From an uncultured Treponema sp. (lineage in GTDB: Bacteria; Spirochaetota; Spirochaetia; Treponematales; Treponemataceae), in the NCBI GenBank assembly GCA_937885235.1, contig CAKZZK010000193.1:1-14801 (forward strand): a stretch of DNA of 14,801 bases, written 5' to 3'. The notes beneath the pieces were generated by a model, which worked only from the letters and a program-made list of their open reading frames with translations, had not been told where the DNA came from and made no database searches. A program made the translations under genes and the position numbers. Shown piece after piece: positions 13,589-14,801 of this stretch. Each line of letters begins with the position of its first letter. The first letter of the stretch is position 1.

Positions 13589-13950
13589 TCGTTTACCGCC
13601 TCGCGCAGCTCTTCAAAGATATGTCCAAGAGCGGGAATGGCAGCGGCAACGAGGGAGCAGACAACGATAAAGCCAAATGCCATCAGGACAAGGTTGATTA
13701 TCGAGCAGACAATGCCCACCATGGCATTGCTGTTTTGCTGCTTGCGCCGGGAGATAATACCAAGCACCAGTCCCAGAATGGCAAAGGGGCCTTTATAAAA
13801 GAAAAAAGAAAGTATGCCGAACACCATGGACATAGTGCCAAGGTCGGCAGCAGAAAAATAAAAGTTCCCCTCTTCTTCCTTTTCCTTGCGGAATGAGGGA
13901 TTCGCTCCGGGAATATTCCAGGGGTCAGCCTGTTGATTTTCGTCTTCCAT
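13582..13950 (-). CDS. Small DUF4190-like membrane protein
   Basis: This is a 122-residue membrane protein. Residues 1-30 are hydrophilic and acidic, with a short Asn/Pro-rich piece (DPWNIPGANPSF), and should lie in the cytoplasm. A hydrophobic block at about 37-66 ends in GLVLGIISRRKQQ. A second block covers about 75-105, followed by a short amphipathic tail. The pattern of a GxxS/F-rich helix, a GxxLGIIS turn and a second helix matches DUF4190 proteins, whose function is unknown. The ATG at 13950 has AGGAG 7-8 bases upstream. The gene starts 11 bases after the parB stop and overlaps the NYN gene by 7 bases, so it belongs to the parB transcription unit. A role in chromosome partitioning is not implied by position alone. 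Confidence 0.82.
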   Translation of the reverse strand: MEDENQQADPWNIPGANPSFRKEKEEEGNFYFSAADLGTMSMVFGILSFFFYKGPFAILGLVLGIISRRKQQNSNAMVGIVCSIINLVLMAFGFIVVCSLVAAAIPALGHIFEELREAVNEW

Positions 13951-13961
13951 ACGGAAACTCC

Positions 13962-14801
13962 TTATTGCTTCTCTACTATTCTATTGTAGATTCTGTCCAA
14001 GTCATCCTTGGTAAAATAGTCAATCGTGACAGAGCCATGCTCAAAATCGCCCCGCAGCTGGACCTTTGTGCCAAGCGCCTCTATAAACTTCTGCTCTATG
14101 GCATCATAGTCGGGATCTCGGCGTGTGGGAACAGGGTCGGGCCCCGTCTTCTTCCGTGCCGCGCGGGAACCACCGTTCATACCCTGAGCCTGCTGCTCCG
14201 CCTGCCGCACCGTCATGCCCTGTTCGCGGATGCGGTCATAGAGCACCTGCTGATCTGCGGAACTTATCACGCTCAACAGCGCACGCGCATGACCAGAAGT
14301 AATCTCTCCAGACGCAAGGGAATGCAGCATAGAGTCTGGCAGTTTAAGCAGGCGGATGGAATTTGCCACCGTGGAGCGGTCCTTGCCCACGCGCTCGGCA
14401 ACTTCGCCCTGCGAAATGCCCTCAAGCTCCATCAGCTGCGCATAAGCCTGAGCTTCTTCAACGGGATTTAAATCCGTGCGCTGAATATTTTCTATGAGCG
14501 CGACTTCAAGCTTGCGGGAATCCGAATACTTCCGCAGCTGTATGGGAACCTTTGCAAGTCCTGCCGCACGGGCAGCGCGGGAACGCCGTTCACCCGCAAT
14601 GATATAAAACATACCGTCCCCTGCATCCTCAATGATGATCGGGGAAAGCACGCCCTCCTGCGCTACGGATTTGGTGAGCTCGGCAAGCTGCTTTTCATCG
14701 AAATACTGGCGCGGCTGGCGGGGATTTGGCTTTAGCAAAGCGGGATCCACCCAGAGCGTGCCGATCCTCCCGAGGATCACCGTATCCTCCTGCGAGCCCG
14801 T
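13962..14801 (-). CDS. parB: Chromosome-partitioning protein ParB, N-terminus cut by the window edge
   Basis: ParB is a CTP-dependent DNA clamp that loads at parS sites and spreads, working with the ParA ATPase to segregate replication origins. About 280 residues are visible. Counting from an in-frame GTG at 14780, they are: the N-terminal domain with KPNPRQPRQYFDEKQL (about 17-32); the nucleotide-binding box GERRSRAARAAG (63-74); the ENIQR box (97-101); a helix-turn-helix for parS (about 120-146, ISQGEVAERVG then STVANSIRLLKLP); and a C-terminal dimerisation segment (about 220-272). The reading frame stays open through that GTG to base 14801 with no stop. Full-length ParB proteins carry a further Lys/Gly-rich start (KGLGKGL-like), so the true start is probably outside the window. 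The gene is followed 11 bases later by the DUF4190-like gene. parA is probably just upstream, out of view. Confidence 0.95.
   Translation of the reverse strand, partial: TGSQEDTVILGRIGTLWVDPALLKPNPRQPRQYFDEKQLAELTKSVAQEGVLSPIIIEDAGDGMFYIIAGERRSRAARAAGLAKVPIQLRKYSDSRKLEVALIENIQRTDLNPVEEAQAYAQLMELEGISQGEVAERVGKDRSTVANSIRLLKLPDSMLHSLASGEITSGHARALLSVISSADQQVLYDRIREQGMTVRQAEQQAQGMNGGSRAARKKTGPDPVPTRRDPDYDAIEQKFIEALGTKVQLRGDFEHGSVTIDYFTKDDLDRIYNRIVEKQ

Noticed and set aside
13962..14801. parS site near parB
   Set aside because: No match to the usual TGTTTCACGTGAAACA palindrome or a close variant was seen anywhere in the window.

Overview
The window is a compact, protein-coding stretch of a diderm bacterial chromosome. 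All twelve genes lie on the minus strand, and no gap exceeds about 120 bases. The organism is most likely a spirochaete of the Treponema type. This is inferred from the mix of signal-peptide proteins with an RlpA-like/SPOR envelope protein, a split chromate-transporter pair, a ferredoxin-type [FeFe] hydrogenase and moderate base composition. No rRNA or other taxonomic marker is present, so the assignment is tentative.

In the direction of transcription (from high to low coordinates), the window opens inside parB, the chromosome-partitioning CTPase, whose N-terminus runs off the right edge. It continues through a small DUF4190-like membrane protein, an NYN-nuclease/LOTUS-like protein and an HD-domain phosphohydrolase. 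These four genes are spaced from -7 to +11 bases apart and look like one transcription unit.

Two single genes of inorganic or energy metabolism follow: a beta-class carbonic anhydrase and a stand-alone [FeFe] hydrogenase with an N-terminal iron-sulfur region. Each has a good -10 box only 6-7 bases before its ATG, so both may be made from leaderless or nearly leaderless mRNAs. A perfect 11-bp inverted repeat lies between them. It could be a terminator for the carbonic anhydrase gene, an operator for the hydrogenase gene, or both.

A near-consensus sigma-70-type promoter (TTGACA, 17 bases, TATACT) then opens a second long run. It encodes a secreted M16 zinc peptidase, an exported VIT/vWA/helical-repeat/DUF2135 protein, an exported protein of unknown function, an RlpA-like plus SPOR-domain protein, and two overlapping half-size chromate transporters. 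The first four all carry Sec signal peptides. They plausibly act together in the periplasm or envelope, with protein processing, a metal-dependent adhesion scaffold and peptidoglycan binding.

I saw no tRNA, rRNA, CRISPR array, insertion sequence, prophage or parS site. The most unusual points are the paired leaderless-type promoters with the dyad between them, the multi-domain VIT/vWA/DUF2135 protein and its secreted neighbours, the degenerate RlpA-like domain, and the NYN-LOTUS/HD gene pair beside parB.
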